Assembly (NCBI GenBank): GCA_963837455.1
Contig: CAWINM010000015.1
Coordinates: 9,725-73,724 of the forward strand
DNA length: 64,000 bases
From: DASYQD01 sp963837455
Lineage (GTDB): Bacteria > Acidobacteriota > Thermoanaerobaculia > Multivoradales > JAIOJS01
Reading direction: 5' to 3'
Of this stretch, positions 32,472-44,814 are shown in pieces. Position 1 is the stretch's first letter, and every line of letters begins with the position of its first letter. A program made the position numbers and the translations under genes. The notes beneath the pieces were generated by a model. It worked only from the letters and a program-made list of their open reading frames with translations. It was not told the DNA's origin and did no database searches.

Positions 32472-34546
32472 ATGCCACGCCACCGTACCATGCCCCCCTC
32501 GGACGCAAGACCCGGAGCCCTTCCAGACATCGAGCCACCGCCGCTCGCCCTCGAGGGGCGGCAACGCGTCGTCGTCGAGGCGGTGACACCCTGCGTCGAC
32601 GGCGGCGCCTTCCCCGCCAAGCGCACGCTGGGCGACCGCGTCGTCGTCGAGGCCGACGCCTTCACCGACGGCCACGACCTGGTGGCGGCACGGCTGCTCT
32701 ATCGTCCCGCCGGCGAGGGCAGCTGGCGCGAGGCGGCGATGCTGCTGCTCGGCAACGACCGCTTCGGCGGCGAGCTGACCGTCGATCGTCTGGGCCGCTG
32801 GGAGATCGCCGTCGAGGGGTGGATCGACGCCTTCGGCAGCTGGCGCCGCGACCTCGCCAAGCGCGAGGCCGCCGGACAGGTGACGGCGACCGACCTGGCG
32901 ATCGGTGCGGACCTCGTCGCCGCGGCGGCGCGGCGGGCGCCGGCCGGCGAGCGGAGTGCGCTCGAGGAGCTCGCCACCAACCTCGACGAGAGCTCCCTCG
33001 AGGCCGCGGCCCGCGTCCCTCTCGCCCTCGACAGCGAGCTGCACCAGCTCGTGGCGCGCTTCCCCGACCGCAGCTTGGCAACCCGCAGCCTGTCGCTTGC
33101 CGTCGTCGTCGACCCCACGACCGCACGCTTCTCGAGCTGGTACGAGATGTTCCCGCGCTCGGCCGCCGGCGAGCCGGGTCGCCATGGCACGTTGCGCGAC
33201 GTCATCGCCCGCCTCGACTACGTTGCCGGCATGGGCTTCGACGTGCTCTACCTGCCCCCCATCCACCCCATCGGCGAGACCCACCGCAAGGGCCGCAACA
33301 ACACCACCACGGCAACGGCCGACGACGTCGGCAGCCCGTGGGCGATCGGCAGTGGCGACGGTGGCCACGACGCCATCCACCCGGCGCTCGGCACGCTCGC
33401 CGACTTCCGCGACCTCGTCGCCGCGGCGGGACGGCGCGGCCTGCGCGTCGCCCTCGACCTCGCCTTCCAGTGCTCGCCCGACCACCCCTGGGTCGGCGAG
33501 CACCCGCAGTGGTTCCGCCACCGCCCCGACGGCAGCATCCAGCACGCCGAGAACCCGCCCAAGAAGTACGAGGACATCGTCCCCTTCGACTTCGAGTCGA
33601 GCGACTGGCGCGCGCTGTGGGTAGCGCTCGCCGGCGTCGTCGAGCACTGGGTGGCGCAGGGGGTGGAGCTGTTCCGCGTCGACAACCCGCACACCAAGGC
33701 CTTCCCGTTCTGGGAGTGGCTGATCGCCGAGGTGCGCGGACGGCATCCGCAGGTGCTCTTCCTCGCCGAGGCCTTCACGCGCCCGAAGGTGATGTACCGC
33801 CTCGCCAAGGTCGGCTTCTCGCAGTCGTACAACTACTTCCCGTGGCGCACCAGCAAGCGCGACCTCACCACCTACTTCAGCGAGCTCGGGCGCCCGCCGG
33901 TGGCCGAGTCTTTCGCCCCAACCTGTGGATCAACACCCCCGACATCCTCACCGAGCAGCTGCAGCACGGCGGCCGCGCCGCCTTCGCCCAGCGCCTGGTG
34001 CTGGCCGCCACCCTGGGCGCGAGCTACGGCGTCTACGGCCCCCCCTTCGAGCTCCTCGAGGCGCAGCCGCGCGAGGCCGGCAGCGAGGAGTATCTCGACT
34101 CGGAGAAGTACCAGCTGCGCTTCTGGGATCTCGCGGCGCGTCCGAGCCTCGCCGAGCTCATCGCTCGCATCAACCGCATCCGCCGCGACAACCCCGCCCT
34201 GCAGCACGACCGCGGGCTCGCCTTCCACGCCATCGACAACGAGGCGCTGCTCGCCTACAGCAAGGTCGCGCCCGAAGGCGACAACGCCGTGCTGGTGGTG
34301 GTCAACCTCGACCCCACCCACGCCCACGGCGGCTGGCTCGAGCTCGACGCCGCCGCCCTCGGCACGGCGGTGGGCGGCGAGGTTCCCGCTCGCCCGTTCC
34401 AGGTGCACGACCTGCTCACCGACACCCGTTTCCTCTGGCAGCCGGGCCGCAACTACGTCGCTCTCGACCCGCAGTCGGTGCCGGCGGCGATCTACCGGGT
34501 CCGCCGCCGGGTGCGCAGCGAGGTCGACTTCGACTACTTCATGTGA
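32472..34546 (+). CDS. glgE: Alpha-1,4-glucan:maltose-1-phosphate maltosyltransferase (GH13_3), one frameshift
   Basis: Transfers maltose from maltose-1-phosphate to growing alpha-1,4-glucan. ATG at 32472. The N-terminal domain (VEAVTPCVDGGAFPAKRTLG) and the GlgE-specific stretch FSSWYEMFPRSAAGEPGRHG are followed by the catalytic barrel: LYLPPIHPIGETHRKGRNN, LALDLAFQCSPDHPW, the nucleophile Asp in VELFRVDNPHTKAFPFWEW, FLAEAFTRPKVMYRLAKVGF, and NLWINTPDILTEQL. About 691 residues if one base missing near 33909 is restored (a Phe-Phe-Arg stretch is expected). It starts a plus-strand unit with treS-mak (17-bp gap) and glgB. Confidence 0.93.
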
Positions 34547-34563
34547 GAGCGAGTCCCACCCAC

Positions 34564-38061
<3,498 letters not shown>

Positions 38062-38144
38062 CCCACCGGTGTGCTCCACCTCGCTGGGAACGCGCGCTCG
38101 GCCCACCGCCGCCCGCTCGCCGGCCGCCGCTTATACTCGCCAGC

Positions 38145-38366
38145 ATGCGATCCGTTGCCGACGACCTGCGGCGGGAGCAGCGCCGGGCGCTCGCCCTGCT
38201 CACTCCGGCCGAGCGCGTCGCCCTCGCGCTCCGTCTCGGCCAGCGCGACACGCGGACCTTCGCGGCGACCCAGCGGCTGACCATCGAGCAAGCTCGCCGG
38301 TCGCTGCGGCAACGTCGCCAGCGGGGCCGCCGCGCGTCGCGCTGCATGGACGACAGCCGGGATTGA
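38145..38366 (+). CDS. Small helical protein preceding a nucleotidyltransferase fragment
   Basis: 73 residues from ATG at 38145, with TTATACT 15 bp upstream resembling a -10 box. The sequence (LTPAERVALALRLGQRDTRT; IEQARRSLRQRRQRGRR) is helical and strongly basic at the end. Its TGA overlaps the TTG of the next frame (TTGA), so the two were built as a coupled pair. Proteins of this kind seem to accompany small nucleotidyltransferases. An antitoxin-like role is possible, but I do not recognise a named family. Confidence 0.5.
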   Translation: MRSVADDLRREQRRALALLTPAERVALALRLGQRDTRTFAATQRLTIEQARRSLRQRRQRGRRASRCMDDSRD

Positions 38367-38605
38367 CGCTGCTCGACCTGGTCGCTGGTCGGCTCGAGTC
38401 CCTGGGCATTCCCTACTGTGCCATCGGCGCCTCCGCTCTCGCCGCCCACGGCGTCAGCCGCGCCACGCGGGACATCGACCTCTTCACGGTCTCCAGCGTT
38501 GCCCTCGAGCAGGGGTCGTGGGCCCATCTCCACCGCCGGTCACCTGGGATCCGGCATCATTCCTGCTGGGGAACGCGCCATGACGCAAGGGGCAGCGATG
38601 AGTGA
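38363..38605 (+). pseudogene. Truncated nucleotidyltransferase-like fragment
   Basis: From a TTG at 38363 the first ~50 residues (TLLDLVAGRLESLGIPYCAI, GASALAAHGVSRATRDIDLF, TV) match the start of minimal nucleotidyltransferases (AbiEii/MNT-like), including the Gly-Ala-Ser helix and the Asp-x-Asp of DIDLF. After SWAHLHRRSP the sequence loses resemblance and stops inside the glgB start region. The rest of the domain, including the third catalytic carboxylate, is absent. It looks like a pair of which only the first partner is whole, cut off by the junction with glgB. Confidence 0.55.
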
Positions 38606-40511
38606 AGGTGGTGGGCGGATCTACCTGCTCACCGCCGACGACCTCCACCTCTTCAACGAGGGTACCCACTACCGCCTCTACGAGAAGCTGGGCGCCCACC
38701 CCGGGGAGTCGGAGGGCGTCGCCGGCACCTACTTCGCCGTCTGGGCGCCCAACGCCGCGCGCGTCGCCGTGGTGGGGGACTTCTCCGACTGGCGCCCCGA
38801 TGCCCACCCGCTCGCGCCGCGGGGCAGCTCGGGGATCTGGGAGGGGTTCGCGCCGGGCGTCGGCGCGGGGGCGCTCTACAAGTACTGGATCGAGTCCGCC
38901 GCCCACCAGGGGTACCGGGTGGACAAGGCCGATCCGCTCGCCTTCCGCGCCCAGCTGCCCCCGGAGACCGCCTCCGAGGTGGCGGACCTCGCCCACCAGT
39001 GGCACGACGGCGCCTGGATGGCCGGGCGCGGCGGTCGCGGCGACCTGGCGGCGCCCGTGTCCATCTACGAGGTCCACCTGGGCTCCTGGCGGCGCGTCGT
39101 CGAAGAGGGCAACCGCTCGCTCACCTACCGCGAGCTCGGCCCCGCGCTCGCCGACCACGCCCTCGACCTCGGCTTCACCCACGTCGAGCTGCTGCCGGTG
39201 ATGGAGCACCCCTTCTACGGCTCGTGGGGCTACCAGACCACCGGTTACTTTGCACCGACCCGCCGCTACGGCACCCCCGAGGAGCTGATGGGGATGATCG
39301 ACCACCTCCACCAGCGCGGGCTGGGGGTGATCCTCGACTGGGTGCCCTCGCACTTCCCCAGCGACGAGCACGGCCTCGCCTACTTCGACGGCACCCACCT
39401 CTTCGAGCACGAGGACCCGCGGCTCGGCTTCCATCCCGAGTGGAACAGCTACATCTTCAACTACTCCCGCCACGAGGTGCGCAGCTTCCTGGTCTCCTCG
39501 GCGCTGTTCTGGCTCGACCGCTACCACGCCGACGGCCTGCGGGTGGACGGCGTCGCCTCGATGCTCTACCGCGACTACGCGCGCAAGGAGGGGGAGTGGC
39601 TCCCCAACGAGCACGGCGGCCGCGAGAACCTGGAGGCGGTCGCCTTCCTGCGCGCGCTCAACGCCGAGGTCTACGAGCAGTACCCCGACACCCAGACCTA
39701 CGCCGAGGAGTCGACCGCATGGCCGGGCGTGTCACGGCCCACCTACGTCGGCGGCCTCGGCTTCGGCTTCAAGTGGGACATGGGCTGGATGCACGACACG
39801 CTCGAGTACCTGGCCCTCGACCCCGTGCACCGCAAGTACCACCACGACCGCCTCACCTTCCGCCGCATGTACGCCTACAGCGAGAGCTTCTGCCTGCCGC
39901 TCTCTCACGACGAGGTGGTCCACGGCAAGCGCTCGCTGCTCTCCCGCATGCCGGGCGACGAGTGGCAGCGCTTCGCCAACCTGCGCCTGCTCCATGCCTG
40001 GCAGCACGCGCAGCCTGGCAAGAAGCTGCTGTTCATGGGCGGCGAGATCGGACAGGTGCGTGAGTGGGACCACGACAGCAGCCTCGACTGGCATCTGCTC
40101 GAGCAGCCGTTGCACCGCGGCGTGCAGCGGCTGGTCGGCGACCTCAACCGCCTCTATCGTGCCGAGCCGGCCCTCCACGAGCTCGACTGCGACCCCGCCG
40201 GGTTCGAGTGGATCGACGCCAACGACGCCGAGCAGAGCGTGGTGACGCTGCTGCGCCTCGGCAAGGACCCCGCCGAGGCGGTCCTCGTCGCCCTCAACTT
40301 CACCCCGGTGGTGCGCCGCAACTACCGGCTGGGAGCGCCGCGCGGCGGCTTCTGGCGTGAGCTGCTCAACACCGATGCGAGGGACTACGGCGGCAGCGGG
40401 CAGGGAAACCTGGGCGGCGTCGAGGCGGCGCCGGTGCCGCTACACGGGCGCAGCCACTCGCTAACGCTGACCCTGCCGCCGCTCGGCGCGGTGTTCCTCA
40501 AGGCGGGCTGA
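38598..40511 (+). CDS. glgB: 1,4-alpha-glucan branching enzyme
   Basis: 637 residues from ATG at 38598, preceded by AAGGGG; an earlier ATG at 38580 would add six residues. The N-terminal CBM48 domain (GTYFAVWAPNAARVAVVGDF) is followed by the GH13_9 barrel: VSIYEVHLGSWRRVVEEGNR, GSWGYQTTGYFAPTRRYG, nucleophile Asp in DGLRVDGVASMLYRDYARKE, acid Glu in TYAEESTAWPGVSRP, and LPLSHDEVVHGKRSLLSRMP. It introduces alpha-1,6 branches into the glucan made by GlgE. It is the last gene of the plus-strand glucan unit, convergent with a small minus-strand gene 19 bp away. Confidence 0.96.
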   Translation: MSEGGGRIYLLTADDLHLFNEGTHYRLYEKLGAHPGESEGVAGTYFAVWAPNAARVAVVGDFSDWRPDAHPLAPRGSSGIWEGFAPGVGAGALYKYWIESAAHQGYRVDKADPLAFRAQLPPETASEVADLAHQWHDGAWMAGRGGRGDLAAPVSIYEVHLGSWRRVVEEGNRSLTYRELGPALADHALDLGFTHVELLPVMEHPFYGSWGYQTTGYFAPTRRYGTPEELMGMIDHLHQRGLGVILDWVPSHFPSDEHGLAYFDGTHLFEHEDPRLGFHPEWNSYIFNYSRHEVRSFLVSSALFWLDRYHADGLRVDGVASMLYRDYARKEGEWLPNEHGGRENLEAVAFLRALNAEVYEQYPDTQTYAEESTAWPGVSRPTYVGGLGFGFKWDMGWMHDTLEYLALDPVHRKYHHDRLTFRRMYAYSESFCLPLSHDEVVHGKRSLLSRMPGDEWQRFANLRLLHAWQHAQPGKKLLFMGGEIGQVREWDHDSSLDWHLLEQPLHRGVQRLVGDLNRLYRAEPALHELDCDPAGFEWIDANDAEQSVVTLLRLGKDPAEAVLVALNFTPVVRRNYRLGAPRGGFWRELLNTDARDYGGSGQGNLGGVEAAPVPLHGRSHSLTLTLPPLGAVFLKAG

Positions 40512-40529
40512 GCGGGGCCCCGAGGGAGC

Positions 40530-40730
40530 CTACTCGGGCCAGTCGTCCTCCTGCCGCGGCTGCGGACCGAGGACGATGCCCGCGAGGTCCGGATCCTCGC
40601 CGGGGACGGCATTGGCCAACCGAGCGCGCTTCTCCTCCTGCCGCTTCTGCATCTTCGCCGCCTTCTCCTGCTGGCGCTGGCGGCGCGCCATCTCTCTCTG
40701 CCGCTTGGTCGTGCCGGAGTTCATCGCCAT
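40530..40730 (-). CDS. Small charged helical protein
   Basis: 66 residues from ATG at 40730 (a second ATG two codons later). The body is a continuous charged helix (KRQREMARRQRQQEKAAKMQ, then KRQEEKRARLAN) and the end is acidic and Pro/Gln-rich (GPQPRQEDDWPE). Small Lys/Arg/Gln-rich proteins of this type are common and uncharacterised. Binding to nucleic acid is plausible from composition only. Expression is supported by the compact frame and by the gap it fills between two convergent or tandem genes. Confidence 0.6.
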   Translation of the reverse strand: MAMNSGTTKRQREMARRQRQQEKAAKMQKRQEEKRARLANAVPGEDPDLAGIVLGPQPRQEDDWPE

Positions 40731-40798
40731 ACGGGGAGCCTGCCTTTTCCCTGGTTCCTGGGGACTTCGCGGCCTCGCCGGCCGCGCCTGAGGGTGGT

Positions 40799-40814
40799 CG
40801 CGCCCGCAGGCGCG
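40799..40814 (-). terminator. Hairpin downstream of the GH13 glucosidase gene
   Basis: CGCGCC, loop of four, GGCGCG (perfect 6-bp stem) lies 14 bp after the stop of the minus-strand gene ending at 40828. There is no T tract. Terminator function is suggested by position only. Confidence 0.35.
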
Positions 40815-40827
40815 CTCCCCCAGTGTG

Positions 40828-42474
40828 TCACACCGGCCTCGAACGACCCCCCGAGGACCCCGGGAACCCACCGTCGAGACCCAGCACCACCCCCTCGTCG
40901 GCCCGCAGCTCGAGGCTGCGGTGGACGCGCTCACCGGCGCGGTCGAGGTGGGTCGACAGCGCCACCACGCCTGCGAGCTGCAGTAGCGGCGGCGCGTAGG
41001 TGGCCGGCTCGGAACCGAGGTTGAGGGCCACCAGGAAGCGCCGGTCGCCGTCCTTGCGCACCCAGGCGAGGAGGTCGCCTCCCGCCCGCAGCGGCGCGAA
41101 GGGGCCGACGGCGAGCGCCGGCTCCGCTCGCCGCAGCGCCAGCAGGCGGCGGTAGAGGGTGAGCGGGGATCGCGGGTCGTCACGCTGTGCAGCGACGTTC
41201 ACCGCCGCGGCGTCCGACGCCACCGGCAACCAGGGCTCGCCACCGGTGAAGCCGGCGCCCGGGCCATCGTCCCACTGCATCGGTGTGCGCTCCGGGTCGC
41301 GCCCGAGCCCGAGCCCCGGGACGTTGCGCGCGAAGGGGTCGCGTACCCGGTCGGGGGGGATCGGCACGTCGCGCATGCCGATCTCGTCGCCGTAGTAGAG
41401 CGTCGGCGTGCCGCGCAGGGTGAGCAGCATCATCGCCGCCACCCGCGCCTGCGCCGGCCCGACGCGGCTCGCCACCCGGCTCTTGTCGTGGTTGCCGAGC
41501 ACCCAGCTCGGCCAGCCGAAGGTGGGCAGCAGCGCCTCGTAGGCCTCGATGGCGTCCCCGATTGCCGCCGCCTCCCAGGGTCGCCGGATGAGCTGGAAGT
41601 TGAACGGCAGGTTCACCCCGCTGCCGGCGGCGCCGTAGTAGAGCATCAGCCGCTCGAGCGGCAGGTAGAGCTCGCCGATGAGCATCCGGTCGGGAAACTC
41701 GTCGACCACGGCGCGCAGGCCGGCGATCACCTCATGCACCTCCGGGAGATCGGCGGTGTGGGTGGCGAGCAGGCGCCGGTAGGGGTTCTGCCCCGGCACC
41801 CAGTCGGGGTTGGGCGGGTTGTCGCGCAGCGCGGCGTCCTTGGCCAGGTGGTGGATGACGTCGACCCGGAAGCCGTCGACACCCCGCCGCAGCCAGAAGC
41901 GCAGCACCTCGTGCATGGCGGCGCGCACCGCCAGTTGGCGCCAGTCGAGGTCGGGCTGCTGGCGCAGGAACGAGTGGTGGTAGTACTGGCCGCTCGCCGC
42001 GTCGAGCTCCCAGGCGCTGCCGCCGAACACCGAGATCCAGTTGTTGGGCGGGCCGCCACCGGGAGCCGGATCGCGCCAGTGGTACCACCCCCGCCTGGGG
42101 CTCTGGCGCGAGCTCCGCGATTCGAGGAACCAGGGATGCTGGTCGGAGGTGTGGTTGGGGACGAAGTCGAGCAGCACCTTGAGCCTGCGCTCGTGGGCCG
42201 CGGCGATCAGCGCGTCGAGGTCGGCGAGGGTACCGAAGCGGGGATCGACGTCGCAGTAGTCGGCGACGTCGTATCCCCAGTCGGCCATCGGCGAGGGATG
42301 GATCGGCGACAGCCAGAGGGCGTCGACGCCCAGCCACTGCAGGTAATCGAGGCGCGACAGCAGGCCCGGCAGGTCGCCGAAGCCGTCACCGTCGGAGTCC
42401 TGGAAGGAAAGCGGGTAGACCTGGTAGATCGCTCCGCGCTGCCACCAGGCGTACGTCTCGCGGCACTCTCCCAC
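40828..42474 (-). CDS. GH13 alpha-glucosidase (oligo-1,6-glucosidase-like)
   Basis: 548 residues from ATG at 42474, no signal peptide. Motifs: WWQRGAIYQVYPLSFQDSDG, LLDFVPNHTSDQHPWF, Asp nucleophile in GVDGFRVDVIHHLAKD, acid Glu in RMLIGELYLPLERLMLYYGA, and WVLGNHDKSRVASRVG, then PTLYYGDEIGMRDVPIPPDR and RTPMQWDDGPGAGFTGGEPW. This places it with cytoplasmic GH13_23/30-type glucosidases acting on small alpha-glucosides. It probably salvages maltose, isomaltose or related oligosaccharides from the glucan/trehalose pathway nearby. It is transcribed alone. Confidence 0.92.
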   Translation of the reverse strand: MGECRETYAWWQRGAIYQVYPLSFQDSDGDGFGDLPGLLSRLDYLQWLGVDALWLSPIHPSPMADWGYDVADYCDVDPRFGTLADLDALIAAAHERRLKVLLDFVPNHTSDQHPWFLESRSSRQSPRRGWYHWRDPAPGGGPPNNWISVFGGSAWELDAASGQYYHHSFLRQQPDLDWRQLAVRAAMHEVLRFWLRRGVDGFRVDVIHHLAKDAALRDNPPNPDWVPGQNPYRRLLATHTADLPEVHEVIAGLRAVVDEFPDRMLIGELYLPLERLMLYYGAAGSGVNLPFNFQLIRRPWEAAAIGDAIEAYEALLPTFGWPSWVLGNHDKSRVASRVGPAQARVAAMMLLTLRGTPTLYYGDEIGMRDVPIPPDRVRDPFARNVPGLGLGRDPERTPMQWDDGPGAGFTGGEPWLPVASDAAAVNVAAQRDDPRSPLTLYRRLLALRRAEPALAVGPFAPLRAGGDLLAWVRKDGDRRFLVALNLGSEPATYAPPLLQLAGVVALSTHLDRAGERVHRSLELRADEGVVLGLDGGFPGSSGGRSRPV

Positions 42475-42686
42475 GAGCGCAGTCTACGGCGTCGCCCGCT
42501 GCCACTCCGGCCGCTGCGGCAACGCCGCCCACCGCCCCGCGGCTCGCGGTCGGCGTGACCCGGCGCCGCGTCGCCGCCCCCGCCCCATCCCCTGGGATCC
42601 GGCGGCGGCGGGCCCGTGCTAACCTTGAGTCACCGATCTAACAAGGGGTGAGTGCGGGTGGGCTGGGGGCCCGCCGTGTAAGGACC

Positions 42687-43352
42687 ATGATGGCAACCAA
42701 GATCTCCGCCCTGCATCGCTCGTCGTGGCTGGTGACCCTGCTGCTGGCGGCCGCGGCGCTCCCCGCCTCCGGTCTCGACGGCCCGACATCCCCTAGCCGA
42801 GTGGTGAGGATCGACTTCGAGAACAAGGCCCTGCCGGCCCGCCAGAAGGAGTTGCTCTGGCACTACGCCGACCAGATCGTCGGCTGGGCCTCCGCCGAGT
42901 CCCTGGTCCGGGCCGCCGAGGAGCAGAGCGCCAAGCCCAACACCATGGAGCACATCCTCGAGATCGACCGCGCCTGGCAGCGCGGCGGCGACCCCCAGGG
43001 GCTCGTCACCAGGCTCGCCAGCAACGAGTGCGCGAAGACGCTGCAGTCCTACCTCGCGGCGAACCCCGGGTTCGGCGAGGCGTTCGTCGCCGACGCGCAG
43101 GGAGCCCTCGTCTGCATGTCGCGGCGCACCAGCGACTACTGGCAGGGCGACGAGGCGAAGTGGACGCGCGCCTGGGCGGGAGGAACGGGCGCGGTGTTCG
43201 TCTCCGAGATCAGCCGCGACGAGAGCACCGGGCTCGACCTCATGCACATCTCGGTGCCGATCCGCGCCGGGAGCCACCTGGTGGGCATCCTCACCGTCGG
43301 CAGGCCGCTAGGCACCGACGCCGGCGCCCGGTCCAGGGCCAGCAGCCACTAG
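42687..43352 (+). CDS. Secreted Cache-like sensory protein
   Basis: 221 residues from ATG at 42687, 2 bases after AAGGA (a second ATG follows at once). A signal peptide (SSWLVTLLLAAAALPASG) precedes a helical region (LLWHYADQIVGWASAESLVR) and a PAS-like periplasmic fold (NPGFGEAFVADAQGALVCMS, then VPIRAGSHLVGILTVGRPLG). The last block is typical of single-Cache ligand-binding domains. With no membrane helix after the domain it should be soluble in the periplasm. It is convergent with the histidine kinase of the export operon (stops overlap by 4 bp) and could present a ligand to it. Confidence 0.7.
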   Translation: MMATKISALHRSSWLVTLLLAAAALPASGLDGPTSPSRVVRIDFENKALPARQKELLWHYADQIVGWASAESLVRAAEEQSAKPNTMEHILEIDRAWQRGGDPQGLVTRLASNECAKTLQSYLAANPGFGEAFVADAQGALVCMSRRTSDYWQGDEAKWTRAWAGGTGAVFVSEISRDESTGLDLMHISVPIRAGSHLVGILTVGRPLGTDAGARSRASSH

Positions 43353-44814
43353 CAGCGCATCCGCAGCACGAACTCCGCTCCGCCTTCGGGCCGGTTGGCA
43401 AGCCCGCAGCCGAAGCCGTGCTGTCCGACCACCTCGCGAATGAGGACCAGCCCGAGGCCGCGGCCGTCGCGCTTGGTGGAGAAGAACGGCACGAACAGCC
43501 GCGCCTCCGCCTCACGCGGGATGCCGCCGCCGCTGTCCGCCACCCGCAGCGTCACCTGACCCTCCTCGCGAGCCAGCGACAGCGCGATCTCGCCGTCCTC
43601 GCCGATCGCCTCGATGGCGTTGCGGAAGACGTTGACGAGCACCTGCTCGATCTGGTGGCGGTCGAGGGACACCGGCGGCAGCCCCTCGCGCCTGGTCCAG
43701 CCGCAGGCGATGCGCCGCCGCTCGAGCTCCGGAGCGAGCAGCAGCCGTACCTCGGCGACCAGCGTCTCGAGGTCGGCGGGCCGGCGCTCGGGGGTGGCAG
43801 CCGCACCACCTCGGCGAAACCGTTGACGAAGGCGTTGAGGCTGCGCATGCGCGCTCCCGCCACGGTGAGCGCCTGCCGGAAGTCCTCGCGTTCCGTCGCC
43901 GGCAGCCGCTCGCCAAAGGCCAGGCACGACTCGAGCAGCGACGCCACCGCCGCCACCGAGTTGCCCACCTCGTGGGAGATCATCCGCACCAGCTGCTCGT
44001 AAGCGGCCTTCTCGGAGGTGCGCAGCTCCTCGGTCACCTCCTCGATGAGGTAGAAGCTGCGGGGAAACCCCCGGTCGAAGAACTGGCCGCGGTAGCACTT
44101 GAGCCGGCGCCGCCCCTCGAGCGGCACCAGCCGCGACTCGCCGGCGGCGAGCCCGGCGAGCTCGCGGGCCAGCGCACCGGGGACCGCGGCGAGCGGGGTG
44201 CCGACGATGCGGTCGCCCTTGCCTTCGCTGCCGGCGCCGAGCAGCTGCGCCGCCGCTTCGTTGCGCAGCGTCACCCTGCCGTCGTGGTCGAGAGTGAGCA
44301 CGCCGACCGGCGAGGCCGACAGCACCTTGTCGAGCAGGAAGCTCTGCTCCTCCAGCCGCAGCCGCTCGGCGCGCAGCTGGTCGCTCATGCGGTTGAAGAG
44401 GTCCACGAGGGCGTCCGTCTCGGGCTGCCCCACCGGCAGCAGGTGGGAGCCGAAGTCGCGCTCGCGCAGGAGCTCGACCGCCGTCCCCAGCAGCTCCTGG
44501 GTGGCGGCGGCCCGGCGCAGCAGCGCGAGGCCGCCGGCGAGCGACAGCAGCAGCAGCGGCTCGGCCCCGAGGATCCAGATCGGGCGCTGCCACAGGGCGA
44601 GGACGAGGAGCCCGGCGAAGAGCAGGTGCGCCAGGACGAGGTAGGCGAGCATGGCGCGCACGCGCAGGCGCGGCGGCGGCACCCGAGCGCTCTCCGTGGC
44701 GGCAGCGCGTCCCCGCCCTGGCGGATCGTCCTCGACCGCGGGCCCATCGCCGGAGCCCGCCGCACCCCGCGATCCAGAGACGTCCGCGTCGCCGCCGGCC
44801 GCGGCCGCGCTCAC
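43349..44814 (-). CDS. NtrY-like membrane histidine kinase of the export operon, one frameshift
   Basis: GTG at 44814 overlaps the TGA of the upstream activator (GTGA). After a Pro/Gly-rich tail there are two membrane helices (MLAYLVLAHLLFAGLLVLAL; LLLLSLAGGLALL), a HAMP-like stretch, a PAS domain (SASPVGVLTLDHDGRVTLRN), HisKA with His in MISHEVGNSVAAVASLLES, and an ATPase domain (VNVFRNAIEAIGEDGEIAL; ADSGGGIPREAEARLFVPFF). The kinase probably phosphorylates the sigma-54 activator made from the same transcript. A shift within a C run near 43790-43795 splits it; the joined protein is about 488 residues. Confidence 0.88.
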
